In this document: piece by piece, positions 1-7,878 of the stretch
Numbering within the stretch: position 1 is the first letter of the stretch
How the letters are laid out: every line of letters begins with the position of its first letter
NCBI GenBank assembly: GCA_937893635.1
Contig: CALBGF010000016.1
Location: 1 to 32,281 of the forward strand
Direction of reading: 5' to 3'
DNA: 32,281 bases
From: an uncultured Mollicutes bacterium
GTDB taxonomy: Bacteria > Bacillota_I > Bacilli_A > RFN20 > CAG-826
Translations under genes and position numbers: made by a program
The notes under the pieces: model-generated
The model's input: only the letters and a program-made list of their open reading frames with translations
Told to the model about the DNA's origin: nothing
Database searches by the model: none

Positions 1-28
1 CTGGCAGGAGGCACCATTCGAATATTAA
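1..28 (+). CDS. possible 3' end of an upstream gene (partial)
   Basis: Reading from base 2, the frame gives eight codons (WQEAPFEY) and a TAA stop at 26-28, immediately followed by a terminator-like hairpin. This is what the end of a convergent-free upstream gene would look like. In related genomes proS or polC lies here, but eight residues are too few to identify the product. The other two forward frames are also open for a short distance, so this is a tentative call. Confidence 0.3.
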
Positions 29-49
29 GCCGATTATATCGGTTTTTTT
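27..49 (+). terminator. Rho-independent terminator upstream of rimP
   Basis: An 8-bp stem pairs 27-34 (aagccgat, one G-T pair) with 38-45 (atcggttt) around a TAT loop, and the 3' arm runs into seven T residues. An outer pairing is also possible: ggcac at 10-14 with gtgcc at 59-63, and aatattaa at 21-28 with ttaatact at 48-55 (one mismatch). It separates the upstream gene from the rimP promoter. Confidence 0.7.
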
Positions 50-90
50 AATACTTAAGTGCCAAAGCGTTAAACACACTAAAAAAATTC

Positions 91-119
91 TTGCAATTTG
101 ACTTTATTATTAATATAAT
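91..119 (+). promoter_or_regulatory. sigma-A type promoter for the rimP-rbfA operon
   Basis: The -35 box TTGCAA (91-96) and a perfect -10 box TATAAT (114-119) are separated by 17 bp. Transcription should start near 126, leaving a 5' leader of about 90 nt before rimP. No other good promoter is seen before rbfA ends, so this probably drives the whole six-gene operon. Confidence 0.75.
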
Positions 120-144
120 AACAATGTGCTTACGAGAGTAGGTA

Positions 145-195
145 TGATCATTCGTGATCAAAGATGTTTTCTCAGAGTGGGGACCTCCCCACTCT
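145..195 (+). promoter_or_regulatory. structured 5' leader of rimP mRNA
   Basis: Two hairpins are visible in the untranslated leader. The first is tgatca (145-150), loop TTCG, tgatca (155-160). The second is a GC-rich 9-bp perfect stem, agagtgggg (174-182), loop ACCT, ccccactct (187-195). The second lies 10 nt upstream of the AGGAGG ribosome-binding site (206-211) and has no T-run, so it is not a simple terminator. A tcaaag/ctttga pairing (156-161 with 194-199) could compete with the second hairpin. A role in control of rimP-nusA expression is inferred. Confidence 0.45.
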
Positions 196-216
196 TTGAT
201 TTGTTAGGAGGAAAAA

Positions 217-687
217 ATGATAGTATTAGAAGAAGTTACTAATTTAATTAAGCCTAGTTTAGATGAACAAGGCATCAGTATCTATGAAATTACCTATCAA
301 AAAGAAGGTAAAGATATGGTACTTAGAATTTTAGTAGAAAAAACTGATGAAACTAACATTAGTTTAGACGAAATTGTTAATGTTTCAGAAAAAATTTCTT
401 TATTACTTGATGAGGCTGATATCATTAAAGATGATAATTACATGCTTGATGTTGCTTCTGCTGGAGCGGAACATCCAATCAAGTTACAAGAAATTGAAAA
501 ATATGTTAACAAGTATGTCAATCTTCATTTAATTAATCCTATTGAAGGGGAAAATAGTTTCGAGGGTACAATTATTAATGTTAACGAAAATGAGATATCG
601 TTAACTATTAGAATTAAAACAAGAACAAAAACAATTAAAATTAATCGTGAAAATGTTGATCGAGCAAGATTAGCAATTAAATTTTAG
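217..687 (+). CDS. rimP: ribosome maturation factor RimP
   Basis: RimP helps assemble the 30S ribosomal subunit in the cytoplasm. The 156-residue product has the family layout: an N-terminal alpha/beta domain (about 1-85, with the characteristic stretch LDVASAGAEHPI near 76-87) followed by an SH3-like beta-barrel (about 90-156). The usual motif is SPGLERPL; here it reads SAGAEHPI, a mild divergence. The start is fixed by a strong AGGAGG six bases upstream of ATG 217. It is the first gene of the rimP-nusA-rnpM-ylxQ-infB-rbfA operon, the standard Bacillota order, which also supports the call. Confidence 0.93.
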   Translation: MIVLEEVTNLIKPSLDEQGISIYEITYQKEGKDMVLRILVEKTDETNISLDEIVNVSEKISLLLDEADIIKDDNYMLDVASAGAEHPIKLQEIEKYVNKYVNLHLINPIEGENSFEGTIINVNENEISLTIRIKTRTKTIKINRENVDRARLAIKF

Positions 688-711
688 AAACAGAAGGGAA
701 AAGTATTATTT

Positions 712-2364
712 ATGATTAATGCAAAAGTATTTTTAGAAGGACTTGAATCTTTAGAAAATGAAAAGGGACTATCTAGAGAAGTTGTCCTAAACGCACTAAA
801 AGAAGCTATGGAAAAAGCTTTCCGCAAACAACTTGACAAATTTGATGATGCGTTAGTAAGAGTGGATATTGATGATAAAACATCAACTATAAAACTCTTT
901 CAACTTAAAAAAGTTGTTGAGGAAGTTGATGATGATTTCCTTGAAATCTCTTTAGAAGATGCAAGAGAAAAAAATCCGGATTTAAATGTTGGCGATTATT
1001 ATGAAATCCCATATCAACTTGACTTTTTAACCAAAGGTTCTGTTCAATTAGTTGCTTCAATCTTACGTCAAAAAATAGCTGAAGCTGAAAAAGCTTCTTT
1101 ATATGACAAGTATAAAGATGAAATTGGCGAAATGGTTCAAGGACAAGTTGAAAAAGCTGATGAACGTGGCGCTATTATCAATATTGGTAGATTAAGTGTA
1201 TTCTTACCACGTAATCACATGATTCCAGGTGAAAGATTTAAAGTAGGAGATACAGCAAAGTTATTTGTTTCTGATGTTGTATCTACACCAAAAGGAGCTC
1301 AAGTTGTCGTTTCACGTACTGATCCAGGTTTCTTAAAAAGATTATTTGAAACTGAAGTTCATGAAATTTATGAAGGTACAGTAATTATTAAAAACATTGC
1401 TCGTGAAGCAGGACATAGAAGTAAAGTTGCTGTTTATTCATTAGATCCTAATGTTCCTGCAACTGGTGCATGTATTGGTCCTAATGGTAATCGTATTCAA
1501 AAGATTGTTGCTCAATTAGGTAATGGTAACGAAAAAGAAAAAATTGATGTTATTAATTACTATGAAAACCCAGGATTATATATCATGGAAGCTTTAAAAC
1601 CTGCAACGGTTAGAGGTGTACAATTAGATTATGAACATAAAAAAGCTGTAGCAGTTGTTCAAAATAACGAATTATCAGTGGCTATTGGTAAAATGGGTGT
1701 TAATGCTCGTCTAGCAGTTCGCTTAACTGGCTGGAACATTGATATTAAAGAATTAGATGAAGCACTTCGTTCTGGTGTTAACTATAAGACTGCGGATCAA
1801 TTACTAGCAGATGATGAAAATCATGATATTGTCGAAGAAGTTGAAAATGAAGTAATTGAAGAACCAAAAGAAGAAGTTAAAGAGGAAGTTAAAAAACCTG
1901 TTGAAGAAGTAAAAGAAGATGTTGTTGATGCTTCTTCTAAAGTTGAAGAGCCTGTTGAAGAAAAAACTGAAAACGAAGTAATTGAAGAACCAAAAGAAGA
2001 AGTTAAAGAAGAAGTACAAGTTCCTGTTGAAGAAGAAAAAGAAGAGCCTGAACAAAAAGAAATCAAAGAAGTTACAACAAACAAGACTCTTGCTGATTTA
2101 GAAAAAGAACTTGAAAACGAAAAACGTCGTCGTGAAAATTCTAATAATTATAGACGTCCATGGAAGAAAGCCGAAAAGAAAAATGAAGAATCTAATACTG
2201 AAGAAGATAATTCAATCATTCCTTCAAATATTAAAACAGAAAAAATGGACATCTATACTCAAGAAGAATTAGAAGAATTAGATCGTGAAGAAGAAGAAAA
2301 TTACGATGATGACGATGATGATATCGATTACGACGAATTTGATTCTTACTACGATGAAAAATAA
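712..2364 (+). CDS. nusA: transcription termination/antitermination factor NusA with long acidic tail
   Basis: NusA binds RNA polymerase and nascent RNA and controls pausing, termination and antitermination. The first ~360 residues hold the normal core: N-terminal RNAP-binding domain (to ~130), S1 domain (~134-200) and two KH domains (~200-355; ACIGPNGNRIQKI and AIGKMGVNARLAVRLTGW are the KH motifs). The B. subtilis protein is about 371 residues and stops there. This one continues to 550 with a very acidic extension containing a repeated block (residues 379-393 and 421-435) and a C-terminal Asp run (DDDDDDIDYDEFD). The ribosome-binding site is a modest GAAGGGA about 12 bases before ATG 712. 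Long NusA tails are also known in Mycoplasma, where NusA bridges RNA polymerase and ribosome; a similar role here is inference. Confidence 0.95.
   Translation: MINAKVFLEGLESLENEKGLSREVVLNALKEAMEKAFRKQLDKFDDALVRVDIDDKTSTIKLFQLKKVVEEVDDDFLEISLEDAREKNPDLNVGDYYEIPYQLDFLTKGSVQLVASILRQKIAEAEKASLYDKYKDEIGEMVQGQVEKADERGAIINIGRLSVFLPRNHMIPGERFKVGDTAKLFVSDVVSTPKGAQVVVSRTDPGFLKRLFETEVHEIYEGTVIIKNIAREAGHRSKVAVYSLDPNVPATGACIGPNGNRIQKIVAQLGNGNEKEKIDVINYYENPGLYIMEALKPATVRGVQLDYEHKKAVAVVQNNELSVAIGKMGVNARLAVRLTGWNIDIKELDEALRSGVNYKTADQLLADDENHDIVEEVENEVIEEPKEEVKEEVKKPVEEVKEDVVDASSKVEEPVEEKTENEVIEEPKEEVKEEVQVPVEEEKEEPEQKEIKEVTTNKTLADLEKELENEKRRRENSNNYRRPWKKAEKKNEESNTEEDNSIIPSNIKTEKMDIYTQEELEELDREEEENYDDDDDDIDYDEFDSYYDEK
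1846..2016 (+). repeat. two-copy 45-bp repeat in the NusA acidic tail
   Basis: Bases 1846-1890 and 1972-2016 match at 42 of 45 positions and both encode NEVIEEPKEEVKEEV. The spacing is 126 bp (42 codons), with weaker similarity (PVEE, KEE) in the intervening part, so this looks like an old in-frame tandem duplication of a 42-codon unit. Confidence 0.75.
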
Positions 2365-2386
2365 TTAAACTGAAAGGATGTTGCAA

Positions 2387-2644
2387 ATGAAAAAAATACC
2401 AATGCGCCGCTGTGTTGCTAGTAATGAGATGCTCCCTAAAAATGAGTTAATAAGAATTGTTAAAACTCCTACTGGTGAAGTAATAGTAGATGTAACTGGT
2501 AAATTAAATGGTCATGGTGCATATCTTAAAAAGAACATAGAAACTATAAAACTTGCCCAAAAGAAAAAAATATTAGATCGTGCATTGGAGACTTCTATTC
2601 CGGATAGTGTTTATGCGGATTTAGAAAAGTTAATTCATGAATAA
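2387..2644 (+). CDS. rnpM: RNase P modulator RnpM (YlxR, DUF448)
   Basis: YlxR is a small RNA-binding protein recently described as a modulator of RNase P. The 85-residue product begins MKKIPMRRCVAS, matching the conserved family N-terminus (K-P-x-R-x-C-x-x-C/S-x), and has the DVTGKLNGHGAYL segment typical of DUF448. An in-frame ATG at 2378 exists, but it directly abuts the GAAAGG ribosome-binding site, while ATG 2387 has a workable 8-base spacing and gives the family start, so 2387 is preferred. It overlaps the next gene by 8 bp, suggesting translational coupling. Confidence 0.9.
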   Translation: MKKIPMRRCVASNEMLPKNELIRIVKTPTGEVIVDVTGKLNGHGAYLKKNIETIKLAQKKKILDRALETSIPDSVYADLEKLIHE

Positions 2645-2933
2645 CATTCTTCAGTTATTGGGTTTAGCTTACAAAGGAAAGCGTATAATTATAGGTGATG
2701 ATATATTAACTAGTCTTAGACAAAATAAAAAATTATCACTTATAATCATTGCTAATGATGTAAGTGAGAACACATTAAAAAAATTTAAGGATAAAGCTAA
2801 TTTTTATAAAATAGATTATATTGTCTTATTTAGTAAAGAAGAGCTTGGCAAATCCTTAGGAAAAAACTATGTAAGTGCAGTTGGTATATGTGACAAAAAA
2901 TTAAAAGAAAAAATTCTTAATGAAAGCAGGTGA
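2637..2933 (+). CDS. rplGB: L7Ae-family RNA-binding protein YlxQ
   Basis: YlxQ belongs to the L7Ae/L30e/S12e/Gadd45 family of K-turn RNA-binding proteins. The 98 residues show the family pattern: an N-terminal helix with LGLAYKGKRIIIGDD (around 8-22, where the family has GLA.RAG....G), a central strand LSLIIIANDVS (about 34-44) and KIDYIVLFSKEELGKSLG (about 58-75). It lies between rnpM and infB as in B. subtilis. The start ATG 2637 lies inside the end of rnpM and its TGA stop lies within the infB ribosome-binding region. Partner RNA is unknown from sequence alone. Confidence 0.87.
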   Translation: MNNILQLLGLAYKGKRIIIGDDILTSLRQNKKLSLIIIANDVSENTLKKFKDKANFYKIDYIVLFSKEELGKSLGKNYVSAVGICDKKLKEKILNESR

Positions 2934-2938
2934 TTTAT

Positions 2939-4786
2939 ATGTCGTTTAATGGAAAAAATAAAAAATCCAAAACAACACGTGTAAGCAATATTCCATCAAA
3001 TCGAAACACTAATAAAAATGAATTAAATAAAGTTAATGGTGGTGTATTCGTTTATACAGGTGACATAACAGTTAGCCAATTATCAAAGGAATTAAATATT
3101 CCAGCAACTAGTATAATACGTTTCTTGTTTATGCAAGGAAAGATGGTTACATTAAATCAAAACCTTGGCGATGAACTTATTGGAGAAATTTGTTTAGAGT
3201 TTGGTTATGATTTTAAGAAAGAAAAAGTTGTTAGTGAAGAAAATTTTGAAGAAATAGAAATTGTCGATGATCCAAGTTCTCTTAAAGAGCGTTCCCCTAT
3301 CGTCACAATTATGGGACACGTTGATCATGGTAAAACTACACTTATTGATACTATTCGTAATTCGAATATTGTTGACACAGAGGCTGGCGCTATTACGCAA
3401 GCTATTGGTGCTTATCAAAAAGAAATTAATGGTAAAAAAATTACCTTTATTGATACTCCAGGACACGAAGCATTTACCGCTATGAGAAGTAGAGGTGCCT
3501 CTGTTACGGATATTGTTATTATTGTTGTTGCTGCTGATGATGGGGTTATGCCTCAAACTAAAGAAGCAATAGATCACGCTCGTGCAGCTAATGTCCCTAT
3601 CATTATTGCTATTAATAAAATTGATAAACCAGGCGCAAATGTTGAACGTGTAAAACAAGAATTGATGGAATTAGATATTATTCCAGAAGAATATGGTGGA
3701 AAAAATATTTTCTGTGAAATATCTGCTAAGAAAAATATTGGCATTGATAATTTACTTGAAAACGTTCTTTTATTAGCCGAAGTTCTTGAATTAAAAGCTA
3801 ATCCTAATCGTTATGCTTTAGGTACAGTGTTAGAAGCACGCCTTGATAAAGGCGAAGGTGCTAAAGCAACTTTATTAGTACAAAATGGTACATTAAATGC
3901 TGGAGACTTTGTTGTTGTCGGTGCTGCTTATGGCCGTGTTCGTAAAATGACAAATGAACATCGCGCTGAATTAAAATCAGCTGGTCCATCAACACCAGTT
4001 GCTATTATTGGTTTAACAGAAGTTCCAGTTGCTGGTGATAAATTCATGGCTTTCCCAACTGAAAAACAAGCTCGTGATATTGCCGAAAAACGTAAACTTG
4101 CTAAAACTATGGATGAACGTAATTCTTCTGGTGGAGGTACATTAGAAGATTTATATAACCGAATTCATGAAGGCGAAGTACAAGAAATTAATTGTATTGT
4201 TAAAGCAGATAATCAAGGTAGTGCTGAAGCAGTTAAAGGTGCATTGCTTAATATTCAAGTTGATGGTGTAAAAATCAATGTATTACGCTCAACTGCTGGT
4301 GCTATTACAGAAACAGATGTCTTGCTTGCTTCAACATCTAATGCAATCATTTTCGGATTTAATATTCGTCCAGATGCAAAGATTCGTGCTAAAGCCGAAG
4401 AAGCTAAAGTTGATATTCGTTTACATACTATTATTTACCATTTAACTGAAGAAGTTGAAGCCGCTATGAAAGGTTTATTAAAACCAACATACAAAGAACA
4501 TATTACTGGCCAAGCAGAAATTCGTAAAGTAATTGTTGCTAGTAAAATTGGTAAAATTGCTGGTTGTATGGTAACTAATGGTGTTATAAAAAGAGATTCA
4601 TTATGTCGTTTAATGCGTGATGGCGTAGTTATTTATGAAGGTAAACTCAATTCTTTAAAACGTTTCCAAAACGATGCTAAAGAAGTTGCGGAAAACTATG
4701 AATGTGGCTTAACTATTGAAAACTTTAACGATATTAAAGAAGGAGATATAGTTGAAGGCTACGAAATGGTTGAGGAGAAAAAATAA
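2939..4786 (+). CDS. infB: translation initiation factor IF-2
   Basis: IF-2 is the GTPase that delivers initiator fMet-tRNA to the ribosome. The 615-residue product has a short basic N-terminus, an IF2N helical domain (about 38-90), then the G domain with GHVDHGKTT (G1, 126-134), DTPGHE (G3, from 172) and NKID (G4, from 226). Domains II, III and the C-terminal fMet-tRNA-binding domain follow. It is shorter than the B. subtilis protein (about 716) through a reduced N-terminus. An in-frame GTG at 2930 is also possible, but AGGTGA (2928-2933) lies five bases before ATG 2939, which fixes the start. It precedes rbfA by 2 bp. Confidence 0.96.
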   Translation: MSFNGKNKKSKTTRVSNIPSNRNTNKNELNKVNGGVFVYTGDITVSQLSKELNIPATSIIRFLFMQGKMVTLNQNLGDELIGEICLEFGYDFKKEKVVSEENFEEIEIVDDPSSLKERSPIVTIMGHVDHGKTTLIDTIRNSNIVDTEAGAITQAIGAYQKEINGKKITFIDTPGHEAFTAMRSRGASVTDIVIIVVAADDGVMPQTKEAIDHARAANVPIIIAINKIDKPGANVERVKQELMELDIIPEEYGGKNIFCEISAKKNIGIDNLLENVLLLAEVLELKANPNRYALGTVLEARLDKGEGAKATLLVQNGTLNAGDFVVVGAAYGRVRKMTNEHRAELKSAGPSTPVAIIGLTEVPVAGDKFMAFPTEKQARDIAEKRKLAKTMDERNSSGGGTLEDLYNRIHEGEVQEINCIVKADNQGSAEAVKGALLNIQVDGVKINVLRSTAGAITETDVLLASTSNAIIFGFNIRPDAKIRAKAEEAKVDIRLHTIIYHLTEEVEAAMKGLLKPTYKEHITGQAEIRKVIVASKIGKIAGCMVTNGVIKRDSLCRLMRDGVVIYEGKLNSLKRFQNDAKEVAENYECGLTIENFNDIKEGDIVEGYEMVEEKK

Positions 4787-4788
4787 TT

Positions 4789-5148
4789 ATGGCTAATCGT
4801 AATGAACGTATTCATTCATTAATTCAAAAAAATGTTTCGGAAATTTTACAATTTGAATTAAAAAATTCTTCAGTAGGATTTGTAAGTGTTACTGAAGCTA
4901 TTGTTAATAACGATAATTCTTTTGCTAAAATTTATGTTTCTTTCTTAGGAAAAGGCGATAAAGAAAAAAGACTTGAAGCGCTTAATCGTTGTAAGGGATT
5001 TATACGTAGTGAATTAGCAAAAAGATTAGATATTTATAAAGTTCCAGAACTTGCTTTTGTGATTGATGATACTTATGAACGCGCCCAAAAATTAGAGGCT
5101 TCTTTAGCGCGTGAAAAAGAAGCAATTGAACATAAAAAGAAAATTTAA
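4789..5148 (+). CDS. rbfA: ribosome-binding factor A
   Basis: RbfA is a KH-fold protein that binds the 30S subunit during late 16S rRNA maturation. The 119 residues fit the family length and pattern: the N-terminal helix NERIHSLIQKNVSEILQFEL, then GFVSVTEAIVNNDNSFAKIYVSF, and the C-terminal segment RLDIYKVPELAFVIDDTYERAQKLEASL. ATG 4789 is 3 bases from the infB stop, and GGAG in the last infB codons provides the ribosome-binding site. It is the last gene of the operon; its TAA stop lies within the first bases of the terminator stem. Confidence 0.93.
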   Translation: MANRNERIHSLIQKNVSEILQFELKNSSVGFVSVTEAIVNNDNSFAKIYVSFLGKGDKEKRLEALNRCKGFIRSELAKRLDIYKVPELAFVIDDTYERAQKLEASLAREKEAIEHKKKI

Positions 5149-5170
5149 CGGTCAGTCTTGGCCGTTTTTT
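5147..5170 (+). terminator. Rho-independent terminator of the rimP-rbfA operon
   Basis: Stem aacggtc (5147-5153) pairs with ggccgtt (5160-5166), one T-G pair, around a 6-base loop, followed by a run of six T ending at 5170. The stem overlaps the rbfA stop codon. Confidence 0.85.
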
Positions 5171-5183
5171 CATTAAATTTTAA

Positions 5184-5211
5184 TTGTCTTTTGAGTATTT
5201 TATATTATAAT
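5184..5211 (+). promoter_or_regulatory. promoter of truB
   Basis: A -35 box TTGTCT (5184-5189) and a perfect -10 TATAAT (5206-5211) are separated by 16 bp, just after the rbfA terminator. The start of transcription would be near 5218, giving a very short leader that still includes GGAG at 5219-5222. Confidence 0.6.
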
Positions 5212-5234
5212 AGTGATTGGAGAATTGCGATATT

Positions 5235-6083
5235 ATGGATGGATTATTTTTAATAAATAAACCTGCTGGCGTTACGTCTAGAGATGTATGTAATAGCTTA
5301 ATGCGAAAGTTCCGTTTTAAAAAAGTGGGACATGTTGGCACTCTAGATCCTTTTGCAACTGGTTTATTAGTAATAGTAATGGGTAAAGCAACAAAAGTTG
5401 CACCATTTTTAGAAAAAGAAGATAAGCATTACATTGCAACATTAAAATTAGGTGAAAAGACTAACACTTTAGATTTAGATGGAGAAATAATTGAAAGAAA
5501 AGAAGTTCCAGAATTAAATAAGAAAGAAGTATCAAAGGTTTTACATTCCTTTGTTGGAAAATTGAATCAACTTCCTCCAATGTATTCAGCAGTAAAATAT
5601 AAAGGCGTTCCACTATATAAACTAGCAAGATCTAACATTGAGATAGATCGAAAAATTAGAACAATTGAAATAATTAAAGTTCGTTTAATATCAATTAAAG
5701 ATAATATGATTAAATTTTCTCTTGATTGCTCTAAGGGGACCTATGTACGTACATTTGGTGAGCAATTTGCAGAAAAACTTGGAACAGTTGGTCATTTGAT
5801 TAGTTTAAAGCGCACTAGAGTTGGTAATTTTTCTTTAAAACAAGCTAAAACAATTCGTAGTGTTAAAAAAGAAAATATTATTAATTCATATGAAGCATTA
5901 AAAAGCATGGATACTATAACAGTAGATGAAAAAACTGCGAAAGAAATAAAAAATGGAATAATAATGGAATTAATCGACCATAATAAGTTAGTTTTGTTCA
6001 TAGATGAAAAACGCAATCCGCTTGCTGTTTATCAACAAGTTGAAGATACTAATATATATAAAAGCTTACGTGGCTTATTTTAG
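5235..6083 (+). CDS. truB: tRNA pseudouridine(55) synthase TruB
   Basis: TruB converts U55 to pseudouridine in the T-loop of tRNAs. The 282-residue product carries the catalytic motif VGHVGTLDPFATGLL, with the active-site Asp at residue 38, plus the downstream family motifs (KHYIATLKLGEKTNTLD; YSAVKYKGVPLYKLAR; CSKGTYVRT). It is slightly shorter than B. subtilis TruB (about 309). A TTG at 5217 would extend the frame by six codons, but it lies inside the ribosome-binding site; ATG 5235 gives the usual family start (DGLFLINKPAGVTS). ribF, which normally follows truB in Bacillota, is absent and rpsO comes next. Confidence 0.94.
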   Translation: MDGLFLINKPAGVTSRDVCNSLMRKFRFKKVGHVGTLDPFATGLLVIVMGKATKVAPFLEKEDKHYIATLKLGEKTNTLDLDGEIIERKEVPELNKKEVSKVLHSFVGKLNQLPPMYSAVKYKGVPLYKLARSNIEIDRKIRTIEIIKVRLISIKDNMIKFSLDCSKGTYVRTFGEQFAEKLGTVGHLISLKRTRVGNFSLKQAKTIRSVKKENIINSYEALKSMDTITVDEKTAKEIKNGIIMELIDHNKLVLFIDEKRNPLAVYQQVEDTNIYKSLRGLF

Positions 6084-6104
6084 AACAAAAAAGTAAAATA
6101 TTTG

Positions 6105-6133
6105 TTGCTATTTAAACCACAATTGTGTAAACT
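6105..6133 (+). promoter_or_regulatory. promoter of rpsO
   Basis: TTGCTA (6105-6110) and TAAACT (6128-6133) with a 17-bp spacer. Transcription would start near 6140 and leave a leader of about 78 nt before rpsO. Confidence 0.5.
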
Positions 6134-6144
6134 AATTTCGTAAC

Positions 6145-6200
6145 TTATTCTATGAATAACGAATCCTCGTCGCTTTTCTTGGATTAAGCCGGACAAATAA
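6145..6200 (+). promoter_or_regulatory. candidate S15-responsive leader of rpsO
   Basis: The rpsO leader can form ttattc/gaataa (6145-6150 with 6154-6159, loop TAT) and aatcc/ggatt (6162-6166 with 6181-6185, 14-base loop), followed by AGCCGGAC and then the AAGGAGG ribosome-binding site. S15 autoregulates its own mRNA in many bacteria through diverse leader structures. The structures are seen in sequence; binding by S15 is inference, and no exact match to a known class is claimed. Confidence 0.35.
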
Positions 6201-6217
6201 ATAAGGAGGAAATTAAA

Positions 6218-6487
6218 ATGGCACTAACAACTGAAAAAGTCGCAGAATTAGTAAAAACTTATGGACGCGATGAAAAAGACACAGGTTCTACTGAAGTACA
6301 AGTTGCTATTCTTACTGAACAAATCAATGCTTTAACGGCTCACTTAAAAGTTCATAAGAAAGATCATCATAGTAGACGTGGTTTATTAAAGTTAGTTGGT
6401 AAGAGAAGAAATCTTCTTGATTATCTTGCTAAAAAAGATAAAGAAAGATATGTTGCTCTTATTGGCAAATTAGGATTACGTAAATAG
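6218..6487 (+). CDS. rpsO: 30S ribosomal protein S15
   Basis: S15 binds the central domain of 16S rRNA and organises the 30S platform. The 89 residues have the standard length and signature ([47 protein letters not shown], split as TGSTEVQ near 22-28 and HHSRRGL near 50-56). A strong AAGGAGG lies eight bases before ATG 6218. It is a single-gene transcript by position: its own promoter upstream and a terminator just after. Confidence 0.97.
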   Translation: MALTTEKVAELVKTYGRDEKDTGSTEVQVAILTEQINALTAHLKVHKKDHHSRRGLLKLVGKRRNLLDYLAKKDKERYVALIGKLGLRK

Positions 6488-6496
6488 TAATTATTT

Positions 6497-6529
6497 AAGA
6501 GTCATTGCAATATGGCTCTTTTATTTTTA
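6497..6529 (+). terminator. Rho-independent terminator of rpsO
   Basis: Stem aagagtc (6497-6503) pairs with ggctctt (6514-6520), one T-G pair; the loop itself contains attgcaat, which can pair further. A T-rich tail (ttttattttt) follows to 6529. Confidence 0.8.
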
Positions 6530-6624
6530 CCTATAATTGCTATAATTTAAGAGAAATATATATTGCGATATATTTTAGTATTGAATAATTTTATTTAAAA
6601 GTGGAAAGGATATATACAAAGACA

Positions 6625-7278
6625 ATGTTTGTAAAATTGGTTGATAGTAAAAAGAAACAGCATCTATACCCAGCACGTTTTTCGTTTTGGTATTTGTTTT
6701 TTGGACCAATTTATACTTTAGTGAGAAAAAGTTTTCCTTATAGTATTTTATGTCTTGTCTATCATCTTTTTTTGGTGCCTAAAAGCTTAGTAATTAAATT
6801 TTTTATGCTATTTAATCTTGACGAAAGTGTAATTAATGTTCTTGCATATCCGCATTTTAATTTTGATATTTTTACTTATCTATTTATTTTAATTATTCCA
6901 AGAATCTTAATTGCTGCTTTTATTGATAATTATTATTTAAATATTGCTATTAATAAAAAGAATATGTTACCTGCAGATGATGTTTCATTAGAAAAATTAA
7001 GTAAAATTTCTCAAAAATATAAAGATTTACCAGTTGATTCATCTTTTTTAGAAAAAACAACGTTTAATTTAAATAAAGAAGAAAATAGTTATGACAAAAA
7101 GAAAAGTTATCTTGATTTAGACAAAACGAATTTATTAAGTAAGGATGAAATTAAAAATAAAGAACTAAAAGATTCTTATTATCAAAATCAATTAGATATA
7201 TTGTATGGGAAATATGAGTCTGGTTTTATTAGTGAAGAAGAACTTATTGAACATAAAAAAAGATTGTTTAAGGAATGA
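6625..7278 (+). CDS. DUF2628-like membrane protein with SHOCT-like C-terminus
   Basis: The function is not known. From ATG 6625 the product has 217 residues. The N-terminal part (ARFSFWYLFFGPIYTLVRKSFP, split around residues 17-38) resembles DUF2628 membrane proteins, where an aromatic FFGP motif precedes a hydrophobic helix. Hydrophobic stretches at about 38-53 and 82-100 are likely membrane spans. A Lys/Glu/Ser-rich linker follows, and the last ~28 residues (DILYGKYESGFISEEELIEHKK) resemble a SHOCT oligomerisation motif. The start is uncertain: GTG 6601 lacks an upstream ribosome-binding site, while GAAAGGA (6604-6610) sits 14 bases before ATG 6625. It lies between the rpsO terminator and a hydrolase gene. 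Confidence 0.7.
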   Translation: MFVKLVDSKKKQHLYPARFSFWYLFFGPIYTLVRKSFPYSILCLVYHLFLVPKSLVIKFFMLFNLDESVINVLAYPHFNFDIFTYLFILIIPRILIAAFIDNYYLNIAINKKNMLPADDVSLEKLSKISQKYKDLPVDSSFLEKTTFNLNKEENSYDKKKSYLDLDKTNLLSKDEIKNKELKDSYYQNQLDILYGKYESGFISEEELIEHKKRLFKE

Positions 7279-7338
7279 TATTTTTTTGTTTAAGTGTTAC
7301 AAATTATAATTCGCTCATATTATAAATTGGGTGATTAT

Positions 7339-7758
7339 ATGCCAAGATGCAAATATACAAATAGTGAAGTTTCTCTTTTAGCACGACTTATGCGCTCAGA
7401 AGCAGTTGGTGAAGGTCGTTTTGGAATGAAACTAGTAGGTAATGTTGTTATTAACCGTGTGGTTGCAAAATGCTTGAATTTTAAAAAAGTAAATAATATC
7501 ACGCAAGTAATTTATCAAAAAGGACAATTTGCGGGAATATCGGGTAAATTGTTTTATGGAAATGCCACAAGCGTTGAAAGAAGATTAGCGCTTGACACAA
7601 TTACTTTCTGGAGAGCCTATCCAGCGTATGCCGCTTTATTTTATCAAAATCCTGGAAAAGGTAAAGCTTGTAGAAAACGATTTTGGGGAACTTACGCCGG
7701 AAAATTCAAAAATCACTGCTTTTATAACGCTGATGCAAGCGCAAAATGCCGTTTGTAA
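7339..7758 (+). CDS. SleB/CwlJ-type cell wall hydrolase
   Basis: This 139-residue protein matches the Hydrolase_2 (SleB/CwlJ) family, lytic enzymes that cleave spore-cortex or vegetative peptidoglycan. Seen in sequence: LARLMRSEAVGEGRFGMKLVGNVVINRV, with the candidate catalytic Glu in RSEAVGE (near residue 20), QVIYQKGQFAGI, and the C-terminal NHCFYNAD segment. It has no signal peptide or binding domain and is close in length to CwlJ of B. subtilis (about 142). The start ATG 7339 follows GGGTGA with a 5-base gap; upstream in-frame extension to 7294 has no support. Whether it acts on spores cannot be told here; no sporulation gene is nearby. Confidence 0.8.
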   Translation: MPRCKYTNSEVSLLARLMRSEAVGEGRFGMKLVGNVVINRVVAKCLNFKKVNNITQVIYQKGQFAGISGKLFYGNATSVERRLALDTITFWRAYPAYAALFYQNPGKGKACRKRFWGTYAGKFKNHCFYNADASAKCRL

Positions 7759-7878
7759 ATAAAATAATTAAAAAAATTTAAAAAAAAGTAATTTGTCATT
7801 TGCCAAAATACCAAAGCGATTTTTTTATGGACTATATTATATATGGAAGAAATTGCCATTAATCGTGAGGTGTAAAGT

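Noticed and set aside
1804..2084. Two open frames on the minus strand inside nusA (83 and 87 residues)
   Set aside because: They mirror the repeated GAA/GAAGTT codons of the acidic tail and translate to low-complexity Phe/Asn or Ser/Thr strings without a ribosome-binding site.
3194..3658. 154-residue open frame on the minus strand inside infB
   Set aside because: Opposite the conserved G domain of infB; Asn/Ser/Phe-rich shadow translation, no family resemblance.
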